In this document: piece by piece, positions 8,030 through 15,836 of the stretch
Layout of the letters: each line of letters starts with the position of its first letter
Position numbering within the stretch: position 1 is the stretch's first letter
Assembly: GCA_947575235.1 (NCBI GenBank)
Contig: CANPMT010000031.1
Span: 1-36,596 of the forward strand
Direction of reading: 5' to 3'
DNA: 36,596 bases
DNA from: an uncultured Porphyromonadaceae bacterium
GTDB lineage: Bacteria; Bacteroidota; Bacteroidia; Bacteroidales; Muribaculaceae
Made by a program: the position numbers and the translations under genes
The notes under the pieces: generated by a model
The model's input: the letters and a program-made list of their open reading frames with translations, nothing else
Told to the model about the DNA's origin: nothing
Databases searched by the model: none

Positions 8030-10213
8030 TCATTCCATTGACTCAAGATATTCAAGCTGATTGTTCACCAGTTCAAAATATCTTCCCCTTTTTGCAATCA
8101 GCTCCTCATGTGTGCCCTCCTCCAGAATCCGGCCTTCCGACATAAACAATATCCTGTCTGCATTTTTAACCGTCGAAAGCCTATGGGCAGCCACAATCAA
8201 AGTCTTCCCACTCTGCATGGCATTGACCCTCTCGGTAATGCTCCGTTCATTCGAAGCATCCAGCGAGGAGGTGGCCTCATCCATAAAGAGAATCTCGGGA
8301 TTCCTGTAGATAGCCCTGGCAATCAGAAGACGCTGTTTCTGACCGCCACTCAGATCCTGCCCCGTATTCCCTATCCGGGTGTCATATCTCATTGGCAAGG
8401 ATTCCACGAATGACCTCATCCCTACTATATCCACCACCTCCTTCACCCTATCCAAGTTATAATCTTGTGTCATGGCAATATTTTCGGCAATAGTCTCACT
8501 GAAAATATATCCCGACTGCATGACAACCCCACAATTTTCCAACCAGCTGTCGTTATCCAGCTCCTTGATATCGATGCCGCTAAGCCGGATCTCTCCCCTC
8601 TGTGGGATATAAAACCCTAACATCAGTTTTATCAATGTGGTCTTTCCGCATCCGCTCTCACCTACAAGAGCAACGGTCTCACCCTTATTTATCTTCAGGT
8701 TCAGTCCGTCAATCACAAAAGGGGATGAATTGCCGGCGTATCTGAAACTCACATTCCGGAATTCAATCTCAGGCTTAGAGTATTCCACTCTACCCTTATG
8801 CTCTGTCTCGTCATTCAGCACCTCATCAAGACGTTCATATGAAATTGCAGCATCCTGCAGCTGTGAGGTCATCCCTATTATGCTCTGGAACGGACCGGAT
8901 AACCTCCCCACTACATACCCTACCGTCAGCATCTCTCCGAACGAAAGCTTACCGTCAATTACCAATGTGGCGCAGATTCCGGTTATGGTTATCTCCTTCA
9001 ACCTGGCTATCACAGTCTGCCCTCCTGACATCGTGATTGATAGCCGCAGGCTCTTGGTGTAGAGATTGATTGCCCTCCTCTGCAATTCCACCCAGCCGTT
9101 CAACCTTGAAACGTGTGATCCGGAAACCTTTAACTCCTTCATGCCATTGATCAGCTCATACATGTAGTTCCTGTTGCGTGAAGAAACAGAGAAGAAGGCA
9201 TAATCCAATTCCTGACGTGGCTTCAGAAACAGCAATGTCCATCCTATCTCAAGCAAGGTCAAGGCAAGGAAGAAGAGGAACAAATATACATTATACCATA
9301 TCATTATTCCTGAAAACACAACTAAATTCAGCACTACAAAAAGCGTTGAATTAGGGAGCTGCATCAGGAAATCCTTGATTCGTGACTGGTCATCTGTCTT
9401 CTGTATCAGCTCGGCGGATGAACGGGTGTCAAAGAATGATAATGGAAAACTTACAAGACGTTCAAGATAGCGCCTGGTCATGTCAAGATTGATGAGCATA
9501 CCTGCCCTTGACATCATATACCCTACCAGATTTGAAGCAGCTGTATTCCCTAAGAATACAGCCACCTGACCTGCAACAAGCATCCACACCAATGCTATGT
9601 TCCTCTCCCCTATACCCTTGTCAACGACATTCTGAAGCAGTATCGGCAACAGAAAGTCGCACCCCATGCAGAACAGAGAGAGTATCAGCACCTTGATAAA
9701 AACGCTCTTGTATCTGAATATCTCCGACTTTACCGAGTTGAACAACTTCGGCACGACATCCTGTTTATCAAACCGGATACTGTCGAAGTCATCATCAGGC
9801 TCAGCCAAAACCACCACGCCTGTATTCTCCGACCCTCTCCAATGGCTCATGAATTCATCCTCTGAAAGTCTGAATTTCCCATCGTCGGGATCAGCGATAT
9901 GAAATATCTTTCTCTTGGTGTCAATCTTATATAACACCACATAATGTCGTTGGTCCCAGAACAGGACTGCAGGCAAAGGCATACGGTAGAGATCATTCAC
10001 AGTAATCCTCAAAGCTGTGCTTCTCATACCCACTTTTTTGAAAATATCGATAAGATCCTGCAACGACACTCCCAGTTTGTTAACCTCCGTAAGAGAGCGG
10101 AGGGCTTTGGCGGGAATACTCTTCCCGAAAGCCCTCGCTATCATCCTTACACAGGTCACACCGCAGTCAGAAGCCTGCAGCTGCCTGTATGCCTTGAATC
10201 CTCTTCCAAACAT
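8030..10213 (-). CDS. Peptidase C39-containing ABC exporter (RiPP leader-cleaving transporter)
   Basis: A 727-residue bacteriocin-type exporter that should cut leader peptides after a Gly-Gly motif and move the core across the inner membrane. The start is taken at the ATG at 10213; a GTG two codons upstream is possible. The N-terminal C39 papain-like domain has all expected residues: oxyanion Gln11, catalytic Cys17 (SDCGVTC), His90 (RHYVVLY) and Asp108 (IADPDDG). Six membrane helices span about residues 170-420. The nucleotide-binding domain shows Walker A GESGCGKTT (518-526), Q-loop Gln566, signature LSGGQ (621-625), Walker B LFMDEA (642-647) and switch His677. It is the last gene of the RiPP operon, 15-21 nt after the outer membrane barrel gene. 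No HlyD-type adaptor is present nearby. The precursors both carry a GG site, which is the fitting substrate. Confidence 0.95.
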   Translation of the reverse strand: MFGRGFKAYRQLQASDCGVTCVRMIARAFGKSIPAKALRSLTEVNKLGVSLQDLIDIFKKVGMRSTALRITVNDLYRMPLPAVLFWDQRHYVVLYKIDTKRKIFHIADPDDGKFRLSEDEFMSHWRGSENTGVVVLAEPDDDFDSIRFDKQDVVPKLFNSVKSEIFRYKSVFIKVLILSLFCMGCDFLLPILLQNVVDKGIGERNIALVWMLVAGQVAVFLGNTAASNLVGYMMSRAGMLINLDMTRRYLERLVSFPLSFFDTRSSAELIQKTDDQSRIKDFLMQLPNSTLFVVLNLVVFSGIMIWYNVYLFLFFLALTLLEIGWTLLFLKPRQELDYAFFSVSSRNRNYMYELINGMKELKVSGSHVSRLNGWVELQRRAINLYTKSLRLSITMSGGQTVIARLKEITITGICATLVIDGKLSFGEMLTVGYVVGRLSGPFQSIIGMTSQLQDAAISYERLDEVLNDETEHKGRVEYSKPEIEFRNVSFRYAGNSSPFVIDGLNLKINKGETVALVGESGCGKTTLIKLMLGFYIPQRGEIRLSGIDIKELDNDSWLENCGVVMQSGYIFSETIAENIAMTQDYNLDRVKEVVDIVGMRSFVESLPMRYDTRIGNTGQDLSGGQKQRLLIARAIYRNPEILFMDEATSSLDASNERSITERVNAMQSGKTLIVAAHRLSTVKNADRILFMSEGRILEEGTHEELIAKRGRYFELVNNQLEYLESME

Positions 10214-10234
10214 ATTCACACTGGCCGGTACTTG

Positions 10235-12316
10235 TCAATCCGAGCCAAGCACAGAGGTTGATTTCAAATTCTTTTCAGAAATATCAATACCCGGAGTAAC
10301 CTTCTTCCCATAATCAAATGTGTAGGTCAAAGACACCGAAACATTACGTCCATTGCTCCAGTCACGTGAGGTATAACGGTATGGTCCGCTGTTCATCTCT
10401 ATAGTTTCAGTAGCATACTTTCTAAATAGAGAATTCAATTCAACATCGAATAATAAATTCCCATTACCATAGCTGAAACTCAGACCATAATATGAGGATG
10501 TCTTTATTTTTTGTGTCCCTCCTTGAGAATAGAATCTCTCTGGCGTTCCATAATTAGCAGAGATTGAACAATTCCCAAAATCCCAACTAATATATGGACG
10601 TGTGCGAACACTATTCAACCCTCTTCCGGCCACACGTTGGTAATTGTAGTTAAACTGATTGCCTAATCTAACGTTGCCGTCAAATAAATCTATACCGAAA
10701 GCCCATGTCAGTTTATAAGTTCTATTAACCGGCGCATTCATATACTTACCTATCACACCATCATATTCAGTTCCACCAACCCGATACTCGAGATATGAGT
10801 CATTGGAATGGGAAATGAAATTAAATGAGAAATTTTGATTGAACCATGAACTGGGATATGAATAATACGCTAATGACAACCAATAATTTGACGATGAATC
10901 CATATAAGGGTTACCCTCTATCCATTTGAGTTCCGTAGATTTCAAAATCAGATCATTCCTTGTGGAAGAGACTGGAGTCCTTTGGTAATACCAACTTTCA
11001 AGACTTAAGCTATTCTTATCATCTATACCAAAGAATAGATTTGCATTTACACCCGGTAACCAGTCCGTACGTTTCAACATATGATTGACGTTCCTGTCTG
11101 AAAGGGAAATTTCCGGTGTGACTTTAAACACAATGTTATCAGTCGGCTTGTACCAGAAACCTACCTCAAATTTTGTGTTGCCATTATTCTGCCATTGCCG
11201 GGATATTGTGTTTCCTGAATAATCCACATCAGAAATTGTACGATTCTCCAGTACGGCGAAAGAGAAAACCATATTTTTCCGCAAATACCACCCTACTGTA
11301 AATCTCCCCAGCACACCGTAGGTATTCTCTCGTGAGTCTGTCTGTATTGGCTCAAGACCTATATCTGTATAGGATGCATAGTTGTTATTATGTGAATGAT
11401 TCAATACCCACCAAAAAGCAAATGACCACTTGGAAGATGGATAGTATATGTAAAGCCCCTCTAAAGAGGGTGACAATGAGTGAGAATTTGCTCTGGAAAG
11501 CATCATGTCAGAAGAGATTATTGCCGGAGAATAAGCTACAGTTCCCTGAGTTATACTTCCCGGATTCTCGTTCCACTGCAATGCCACATTATGAGAAACC
11601 GTAAGCTTATCGGTCTTATATATGGCACTGAATCCTCCATATATATCGTTGGAACGGTTCACCTCCTTGGCATTCTCATATCTGCTTACCCTTTCATAAA
11701 ATGACCCGTTATAATTTATACCGTCATAATGCTCTGTTGTCTCATTTCCTGATTGGTGGTCACGAGAATAACCTCCCTTGAAGAGGGCGTTATATGTCAT
11801 CTTGCCCCAGACCAATTTTGATGCAGCCGAATAACTTCCATCATTAGGGAATTGCTGATTGACATCAAATTTTGTTAGACCTCCTGCAACATATTCACGC
11901 ATCACAAAGTTTACAATATTAGTACACCCAATAAATCTGGGATCATCTGACGACTCCATAAACTCTACTCTCAGAGCATTTTTCGCCCAGAATGTAGCCT
12001 TTTCCATATTATCAGCAGGCACCCCATTTACAAATATACTGACTGATTGACCATTCTTTGTTTTGATCTGACCATCCTCAACAAACAAGACACCGGTATG
12101 CATCCTGTCAATCAGCCCCTCCATATTTCTTGCGAGATTCTTCTCCTTTTTAGTGGGAACAAATATATATTTGCCATCCTCGATCCAGGCATTTTTTCCC
12201 TTCACGACCACCTCGTCCAATTCCTTTATCTTGGCTTCATCCTCACTCTCCTCTGTCTGTGAATATGCTGCCAATGACGAAGCAAACAATATGGATAATA
12301 CAAAATACTTATTCAT
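10235..12316 (-). CDS. TonB-receptor-like outer membrane beta-barrel protein of the RiPP operon
   Basis: A 693-residue exported protein (signal MNKYFVLSILFASSLAAYSQ). Residues about 30-150 form a plug-like region, starting with ELDEVVVKGK and including VSIFVNGVPADN and a strand FVMREY. The remainder to about residue 690 has the long alternating aromatic strands of a 22-stranded type barrel (OMP_b-brl_3/outer membrane beta-barrel family). It lacks the N-terminal carboxypeptidase-like domain of SusC proteins. The ATG at 12316 was chosen over an upstream TTG. Lying between the maturase and the exporter, it is probably the outer membrane step for the peptide, either as exit channel, receptor for re-uptake, or protection against the mature product. 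These alternatives are inference. The gene is AT-rich compared with the flanking chromosome (11881-11940 has 22 G+C of 60). Confidence 0.82.
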   Translation of the reverse strand: MNKYFVLSILFASSLAAYSQTEESEDEAKIKELDEVVVKGKNAWIEDGKYIFVPTKKEKNLARNMEGLIDRMHTGVLFVEDGQIKTKNGQSVSIFVNGVPADNMEKATFWAKNALRVEFMESSDDPRFIGCTNIVNFVMREYVAGGLTKFDVNQQFPNDGSYSAASKLVWGKMTYNALFKGGYSRDHQSGNETTEHYDGINYNGSFYERVSRYENAKEVNRSNDIYGGFSAIYKTDKLTVSHNVALQWNENPGSITQGTVAYSPAIISSDMMLSRANSHSLSPSLEGLYIYYPSSKWSFAFWWVLNHSHNNNYASYTDIGLEPIQTDSRENTYGVLGRFTVGWYLRKNMVFSFAVLENRTISDVDYSGNTISRQWQNNGNTKFEVGFWYKPTDNIVFKVTPEISLSDRNVNHMLKRTDWLPGVNANLFFGIDDKNSLSLESWYYQRTPVSSTRNDLILKSTELKWIEGNPYMDSSSNYWLSLAYYSYPSSWFNQNFSFNFISHSNDSYLEYRVGGTEYDGVIGKYMNAPVNRTYKLTWAFGIDLFDGNVRLGNQFNYNYQRVAGRGLNSVRTRPYISWDFGNCSISANYGTPERFYSQGGTQKIKTSSYYGLSFSYGNGNLLFDVELNSLFRKYATETIEMNSGPYRYTSRDWSNGRNVSVSLTYTFDYGKKVTPGIDISEKNLKSTSVLGSD

Positions 12317-12359
12317 CTCTGTCAAGTTAGTTTTATTTTTGATAATCAGGTGTCAATCG

Positions 12360-13667
12360 CTATTTTTGAATCATGAATCTGTTTATAAACCTATCCATGA
12401 CTATATTGTCTATATCCTCCTCGGAATATCTTAAATTGCATCCCTCATGATGCGCAGTCTCCAGACATTTTGTCCGGCAACCGCCACCACATATTGGAGC
12501 TATCCTGCACTCCCTGCACAACGGTTTTCTGAATTTACACGACAGTCGTCTTTTATACCTGTCGTCAATCCATTCCACGTCGCCATCAGGACGCAGCTTT
12601 CCAGCTCTGTGCTCATGTATAAAATCTCTCGCCGTGCAGAAGAACACATCTCCATTGTAATTTACAAGCAGCTCATTGTATTTATCCGCATAGCATGAAT
12701 TTCTGACAGAATCAATCATCCTGTTATCAGAAGTCCTGAATCCTTTCTCATTCAACTCATGGCGCAGATTCTTTACAATAAGATCAGCTGTATCTCCGTA
12801 TGAGTCCGGCTTATCCTGCCACACCCTCTGGAAATCCACAACAATCCTATTCCTCTTGTCAGATGAAATTTGCTCCAGATCATTGGGAATCTCCTTACAA
12901 CTCTCAATATTCTTTGCCGTATAATTTATACGTACTACTACATGTGAATCAGCATACGCCAATTTGGCAATGTTCTTCAGTATCACGTCATAGGATGGAA
13001 TACCCCCTTTACCGAATCTGGTTTTGTCGTGCTCACATCTCCCTCCATCCAACGTTATCTGAAATGACGCCGGGAATTTACGCAGAAATCCTATCATCAC
13101 ATCATCTAAAAGATAAGCATTGGTGGTGAACTGCAAACGGAGCCTTACCCGTCGTTTCTTACAGATAAGGGATGACTTTGAAATCAACGGCTGCACAACC
13201 TCATGAAATCGCAGGAGTGGCTCACCTCCGAAGAAAGAGAGCTGACACTCTTTTGTCTCTTTGTTGTTGTCAAGACGTTTCTCAATCAAAGTAATCAGCG
13301 CGGCTTGTGTATCCTCAGACATACAAGAGTCCTGGATATGATTCTCATAGCAATACCAGCATTTGAAATTGCAATCCAGTGTAGGATTGACTATGACTTG
13401 CAGCGTTGACTTGTCGAAATCAGTCTCAAGAATCAGCTTATCAACCTCCCTCGCCTCATCCAAGTCATCTTCTACCATACCTCCGGCCACCACCATCTGT
13501 TCTCGGAAGAGAGGGGAAAATTGTTCAATCTCCCCTTTCTGTGCATGAATCAAGTCCATGGAAGCAGCTTTCACAACGATAAATCTATCGGTGAAAGCAT
13601 TGTAAACCAATCCCTCGTTTCCTTCAAGATTGATATATGAATTCCATTTACTCAACTTCATTTTCAT
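12360..13667 (-). CDS. Radical SAM/SPASM peptide maturase
   Basis: A 435-residue enzyme expected to modify the two precursor peptides encoded directly upstream. The radical SAM cluster motif CNFKCWYC places the iron ligands at Cys99, Cys103 and Cys106, and GGEP at 147-150 is the SAM-binding turn. The C-terminal SPASM domain supplies auxiliary cluster ligands at Cys325, Cys344, Cys377, Cys384, Cys387, Cys393, Cys397, Cys401 and Cys410 (CKFRKPLCRECRIAPICGGGC). Residues 1-90 may hold a small leader-recognition region, but no clear RRE can be called by eye. Related enzymes make thioether or C-C crosslinks in peptides; which bond is made here cannot be told. The start is ATG at 13667, 44 nt after the second precursor. 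Confidence 0.92.
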   Translation of the reverse strand: MKMKLSKWNSYINLEGNEGLVYNAFTDRFIVVKAASMDLIHAQKGEIEQFSPLFREQMVVAGGMVEDDLDEAREVDKLILETDFDKSTLQVIVNPTLDCNFKCWYCYENHIQDSCMSEDTQAALITLIEKRLDNNKETKECQLSFFGGEPLLRFHEVVQPLISKSSLICKKRRVRLRLQFTTNAYLLDDVMIGFLRKFPASFQITLDGGRCEHDKTRFGKGGIPSYDVILKNIAKLAYADSHVVVRINYTAKNIESCKEIPNDLEQISSDKRNRIVVDFQRVWQDKPDSYGDTADLIVKNLRHELNEKGFRTSDNRMIDSVRNSCYADKYNELLVNYNGDVFFCTARDFIHEHRAGKLRPDGDVEWIDDRYKRRLSCKFRKPLCRECRIAPICGGGCRTKCLETAHHEGCNLRYSEEDIDNIVMDRFINRFMIQK

Positions 13668-13711
13668 TCACTTAGCACATCCGACATTAGAATTTGACGG
13701 AATATTGGGTT

Positions 13712-13987
13712 TTATGATTTACATGCACCTCCATTTGTGGAATCATTACACATCCCGGACACATTCGTGCATGAACCGTTATTTGTTGATTCATTACACT
13801 CCCCCATAGAACTATTAGACCAATCCATGCCGTTTGTTTTCGCATGCGGACTTGCTGCTCCATCACCTGTAGCACCACCCATCAGGCAGGTAGCAGCATC
13901 GAGTTCTTCTCCCTCCATCGAGTTGATGAACTCCGAGATTTTCAATTTCTTATTAGTACCTTTACTAATACTAATTAATTTCTTCAA
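13712..13987 (-). CDS. RiPP precursor peptide 1 (Cys/Asn-repeat core)
   Basis: A 91-residue peptide beginning at TTG 13987, directly after the TAG of precursor 2 and in the same frame. No ATG exists before the conserved leader, so a TTG start, or TAG read-through, must be assumed. The leader reaches Gly38 and contains KISEFINSMEGEEL followed by ATCLMGG, nearly identical to precursor 2; C39 cleavage would follow the GG. The 53-residue core has four Cys with spacing C-x8-C-x6-C-x8-C. It reads as three units of STN-x-G-x-(C/W)-x-N type: KTNGMDWSN, STNNGSCTN and STNGGACKS. The first unit has Trp in place of Cys. The core is rich in Asn, Ser and Gly. It matches no RiPP class that I recognise. Confidence 0.86.
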   Translation of the reverse strand: MKKLISISKGTNKKLKISEFINSMEGEELDAATCLMGGATGDGAASPHAKTNGMDWSNSSMGECNESTNNGSCTNVSGMCNDSTNGGACKS

Positions 13988-14257
13988 CTACTTTTCTACA
14001 GAAGGTTGATAGGAATTATTGCAATTGGTGCCATTCTTGGAATTGTCACACCCTCCTTGCACATTCTGGCATGCACCATCATTTGTGGAATAGTTACACC
14101 CATCCCTGTTACCGTTTATACAGTTCCCTCCATTCGTGCTCGCCTCAGGCTTTGCATCCTTTCCCGTAGTTCCACCCATCAGGCATGTGGCTTCATTGAG
14201 TTCCTCACCCTCCATTGAGTTGATAAACTCTGATATTCTCATTTTTTTATTTTCCAT
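13988..14257 (-). CDS. RiPP precursor peptide 2 (Cys/Asn-repeat core), first gene of operon
   Basis: An 89-residue peptide starting at ATG 14257 (an in-frame TTG at 14263 is less likely). The leader (residues 1-29) contains RISEFINSMEGEEL and ATCLMGG and should be cut after Gly29 by the C39 exporter. The 60-residue core has five Cys: C-x7-C-x8-C-x6-C-x8-C, the last four spaced as in precursor 1. Three repeat units are visible: STNGGNCIN, STNDGACQN and SKNGTNCNN, each with Cys-x-Asn at the same place. It ends with a charged tail SYQPSVEK. The nucleotide sequences of the two leaders are also close, so the pair arose by duplication. This is the promoter-proximal gene and should be made in the largest amount. 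Confidence 0.9.
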   Translation of the reverse strand: MENKKMRISEFINSMEGEELNEATCLMGGTTGKDAKPEASTNGGNCINGNRDGCNYSTNDGACQNVQGGCDNSKNGTNCNNSYQPSVEK

Positions 14258-14289
14258 AGCCAAAGTTTTTTGTTTTAACTATTATTTCA

Positions 14290-14323
14290 CAAACTTAATC
14301 AATTATTTTTACAAATCATCAAA
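14290..14323 (-). promoter_or_regulatory. Promoter of the RiPP operon
   Basis: On the minus strand, TTTG (14323-14320), a 22-nt spacer and TAAGTTTG (14297-14290) approximate the Bacteroidetes consensus; the spacer is slightly long. Transcription would begin near 14283, about 26 nt before the precursor 2 ATG. The region 14258-14415 holds no gene and is extremely AT-rich (10 G+C of 60 at 14281-14340). Confidence 0.6.
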
Positions 14324-14415
14324 TATTAGCATTTATTAACACTAATGCCAAGTTTTAACTTATAATTGTTAAATTAATTTCTTATTACCACATGAATTAC
14401 TGTTATTTCGGCTAA

Positions 14416-15597
14416 TTATCTTATAGGCGCCTCATCTAATCTATCAACCAGCTGTCGATATTGCGGGTCTTTTGCGAAAAGCAGATCCCTGAAAAAACCA
14501 TGAGCTACCTCTCTGTTTGGCAAGCCCAGAAAATATGTATCATATTCCGGATCATATCTCTTGATGGTAAGATATCCTGTCTGGAATAGCAAAGCAATAG
14601 TTGAAGAACTATATGAATCTATATCGGAGAGTTGGGTCGTGTCTGCCTCTGAATGCAACAGCTGTGGAAGAGAAGTGTTGGCATTACGCATACGCTCTAT
14701 GAGGAATGTCGGCGTTCCGGTAGCAAACCAATAGTTCCCTACCTCCCCACGTTCAAATGCATTGAACAGACTGAATGGATTGTAGAGGTCGGGGCATTTC
14801 CTTGTGAAATGATACCCATCATAATTTCTTTTCAGCAGTGCAACCGTCTCGTCAACGGGAGTAGCGGTGGCCGATGATACTTTCTCTATCCCTTCCCAGC
14901 AGTCACGAAGCAACTCCTCCTCTGTTATTCCACAAATTGTGGAATATTCATTCGCGAAAGAGATATCGCTTAGATTGTTTATATCGCTGAAAATGCTCAG
15001 TCGTGAGAATCGTGACACTCCCGTTATCATGCCGAAACTGATATAACGGTCGGCCGCCTTGAGCGTGCCATAGATAGGCTTCAGTATCGACCGGAACTGT
15101 TCATGAAGCTCGGAATTGCCCAATGTGCTGACAAGAGCCTTGTCATATTCATCTATAAGCACTACTGCCTGTTGACCCGTTTGCAATACACTGCGCTCAA
15201 TCACATCATAAAATCTCTGGGCAAAGTCAAGTCGCACGCCACTTCTGCCATACATCTCTTCCCATCTGGAAATCTGATGCTCCAGTATTGAATTCAGCCC
15301 ATCGATTGAGCTTGTGTTAAAGTTCACGAAATTCAGATGAAAAATAGGATGGCTCTCCCAGGAATGGGCATAACGTGAGATGGCAAGTCCATCGAATAGG
15401 TCGCGTCTGCCTTCGTAAAAAGAACGGATTGTTGACAACAGCAAACTTTTCCCGAACCGGCGCGGCCGACTCAGGAAATAATATTTACCGGATGTCACAA
15501 GACGGTGAATCAACTCTGTCTTGTCAATATACACATAGTTCTTCTCCCGTAATTCCGAAAATGTCTCTATTCCAACCGGAAAATGCCGTCTCTCCAT
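14416..15597 (-). CDS. AAA-ATPase-like protein, truncated (lacks C-terminal PD-(D/E)XK domain)
   Basis: A 393-residue member of the AAA-ATPase-like/DUF1703-type family that is abundant in Bacteroidetes. The N-terminus FPVGIETFSELREKNYVYIDKTELI and the P-loop SRPRRFGKS (43-51) are typical, and VVLIDEYDKALV is the Walker B strand. Full-length relatives are usually about 500-550 residues and end in a PD-(D/E)XK nuclease domain; this one stops at the linker (DRLDEAPIR), so about 130 residues are missing. The following DNA is the AT-rich promoter region of the RiPP operon and I see no remnant of the nuclease in it. It is therefore probably a degraded or nuclease-less copy. The biological role of the family is not established; a mobile-element link is often suspected. 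Start ATG 15597. Confidence 0.82.
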   Translation of the reverse strand: MERRHFPVGIETFSELREKNYVYIDKTELIHRLVTSGKYYFLSRPRRFGKSLLLSTIRSFYEGRRDLFDGLAISRYAHSWESHPIFHLNFVNFNTSSIDGLNSILEHQISRWEEMYGRSGVRLDFAQRFYDVIERSVLQTGQQAVVLIDEYDKALVSTLGNSELHEQFRSILKPIYGTLKAADRYISFGMITGVSRFSRLSIFSDINNLSDISFANEYSTICGITEEELLRDCWEGIEKVSSATATPVDETVALLKRNYDGYHFTRKCPDLYNPFSLFNAFERGEVGNYWFATGTPTFLIERMRNANTSLPQLLHSEADTTQLSDIDSYSSSTIALLFQTGYLTIKRYDPEYDTYFLGLPNREVAHGFFRDLLFAKDPQYRQLVDRLDEAPIR

Positions 15598-15617
15598 AAA
15601 TCATCTGGTTTTTGCCG

Positions 15618-15649
15618 CAAATATAGCAATATTTCTAATATAAACCAAC
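15618..15649 (-). promoter_or_regulatory. Possible promoter of the ATPase gene
   Basis: On the minus strand TATATTTG (15625-15618) fits the TAnnTTTG element, with a weak TTGG-like match about 20 nt upstream (15649-15646). Transcription would begin near 15611, 14 nt before the ATG. Confidence 0.4.
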
Positions 15650-15717
15650 AGATTCTCTAACCATCCGGGATTGAGCGTGCGTTTGAACTTTTTGAGTTTG
15701 CACAAACTTTACGGAGG

Positions 15718-15767
15718 GAATGTTGCGTCGAGAATTGGTGATGTTTGGATTTTTTCTTAATTTCGCA
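15718..15767 (+). repeat. 50-bp inverted repeat, right copy
   Basis: The plus-strand partner of the element at 7979-8028: 45 of 50 bases are identical without gaps. Together the copies enclose 7,689 bp that hold only the RiPP operon and the truncated ATPase, all on the minus strand. Read on the plus strand, the whole segment begins with TG at 7979 and ends with CA at 15767, as many transposable elements do, but no transposase or recombinase gene lies inside. Confidence 0.93.
15735..15765 (+). promoter_or_regulatory. Outward promoter within right inverted repeat, for the fucosidase operon
   Basis: TTGG (15735-15738), a 19-nt spacer and TAATTTCG (15758-15765) form a near-consensus Bacteroidetes promoter with one mismatch (C for T) in the second element. 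Transcription would begin near 15772, about 65 nt before the preferred ATG at 15837. It is the exact counterpart of the promoter in the left copy. Confidence 0.55.
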
Positions 15768-15836
15768 TACTATTTATAGAGTTGACCGGCGATATTCAAA
15801 GATTGCCGCCTCAGCATGAACCAAACATACTATCCC

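Noticed and set aside
13687..13878. 63-codon open frame on the minus strand inside precursor 1
   Set aside because: It overlaps precursor 1 in another frame; the conserved leader and repeats are in the precursor frame.
13688..14257. Precursor repeats as a CRISPR or minisatellite array
   Set aside because: The repeat is clear at the protein level within coding frames with leaders; spacing and DNA identity are not those of CRISPR.
7971..15775. Target-site duplication flanking the 50-bp inverted repeats
   Set aside because: The bases just outside (GTCAGAAC on the left, TACTATTT on the right) do not match, so classical transposition is not shown.
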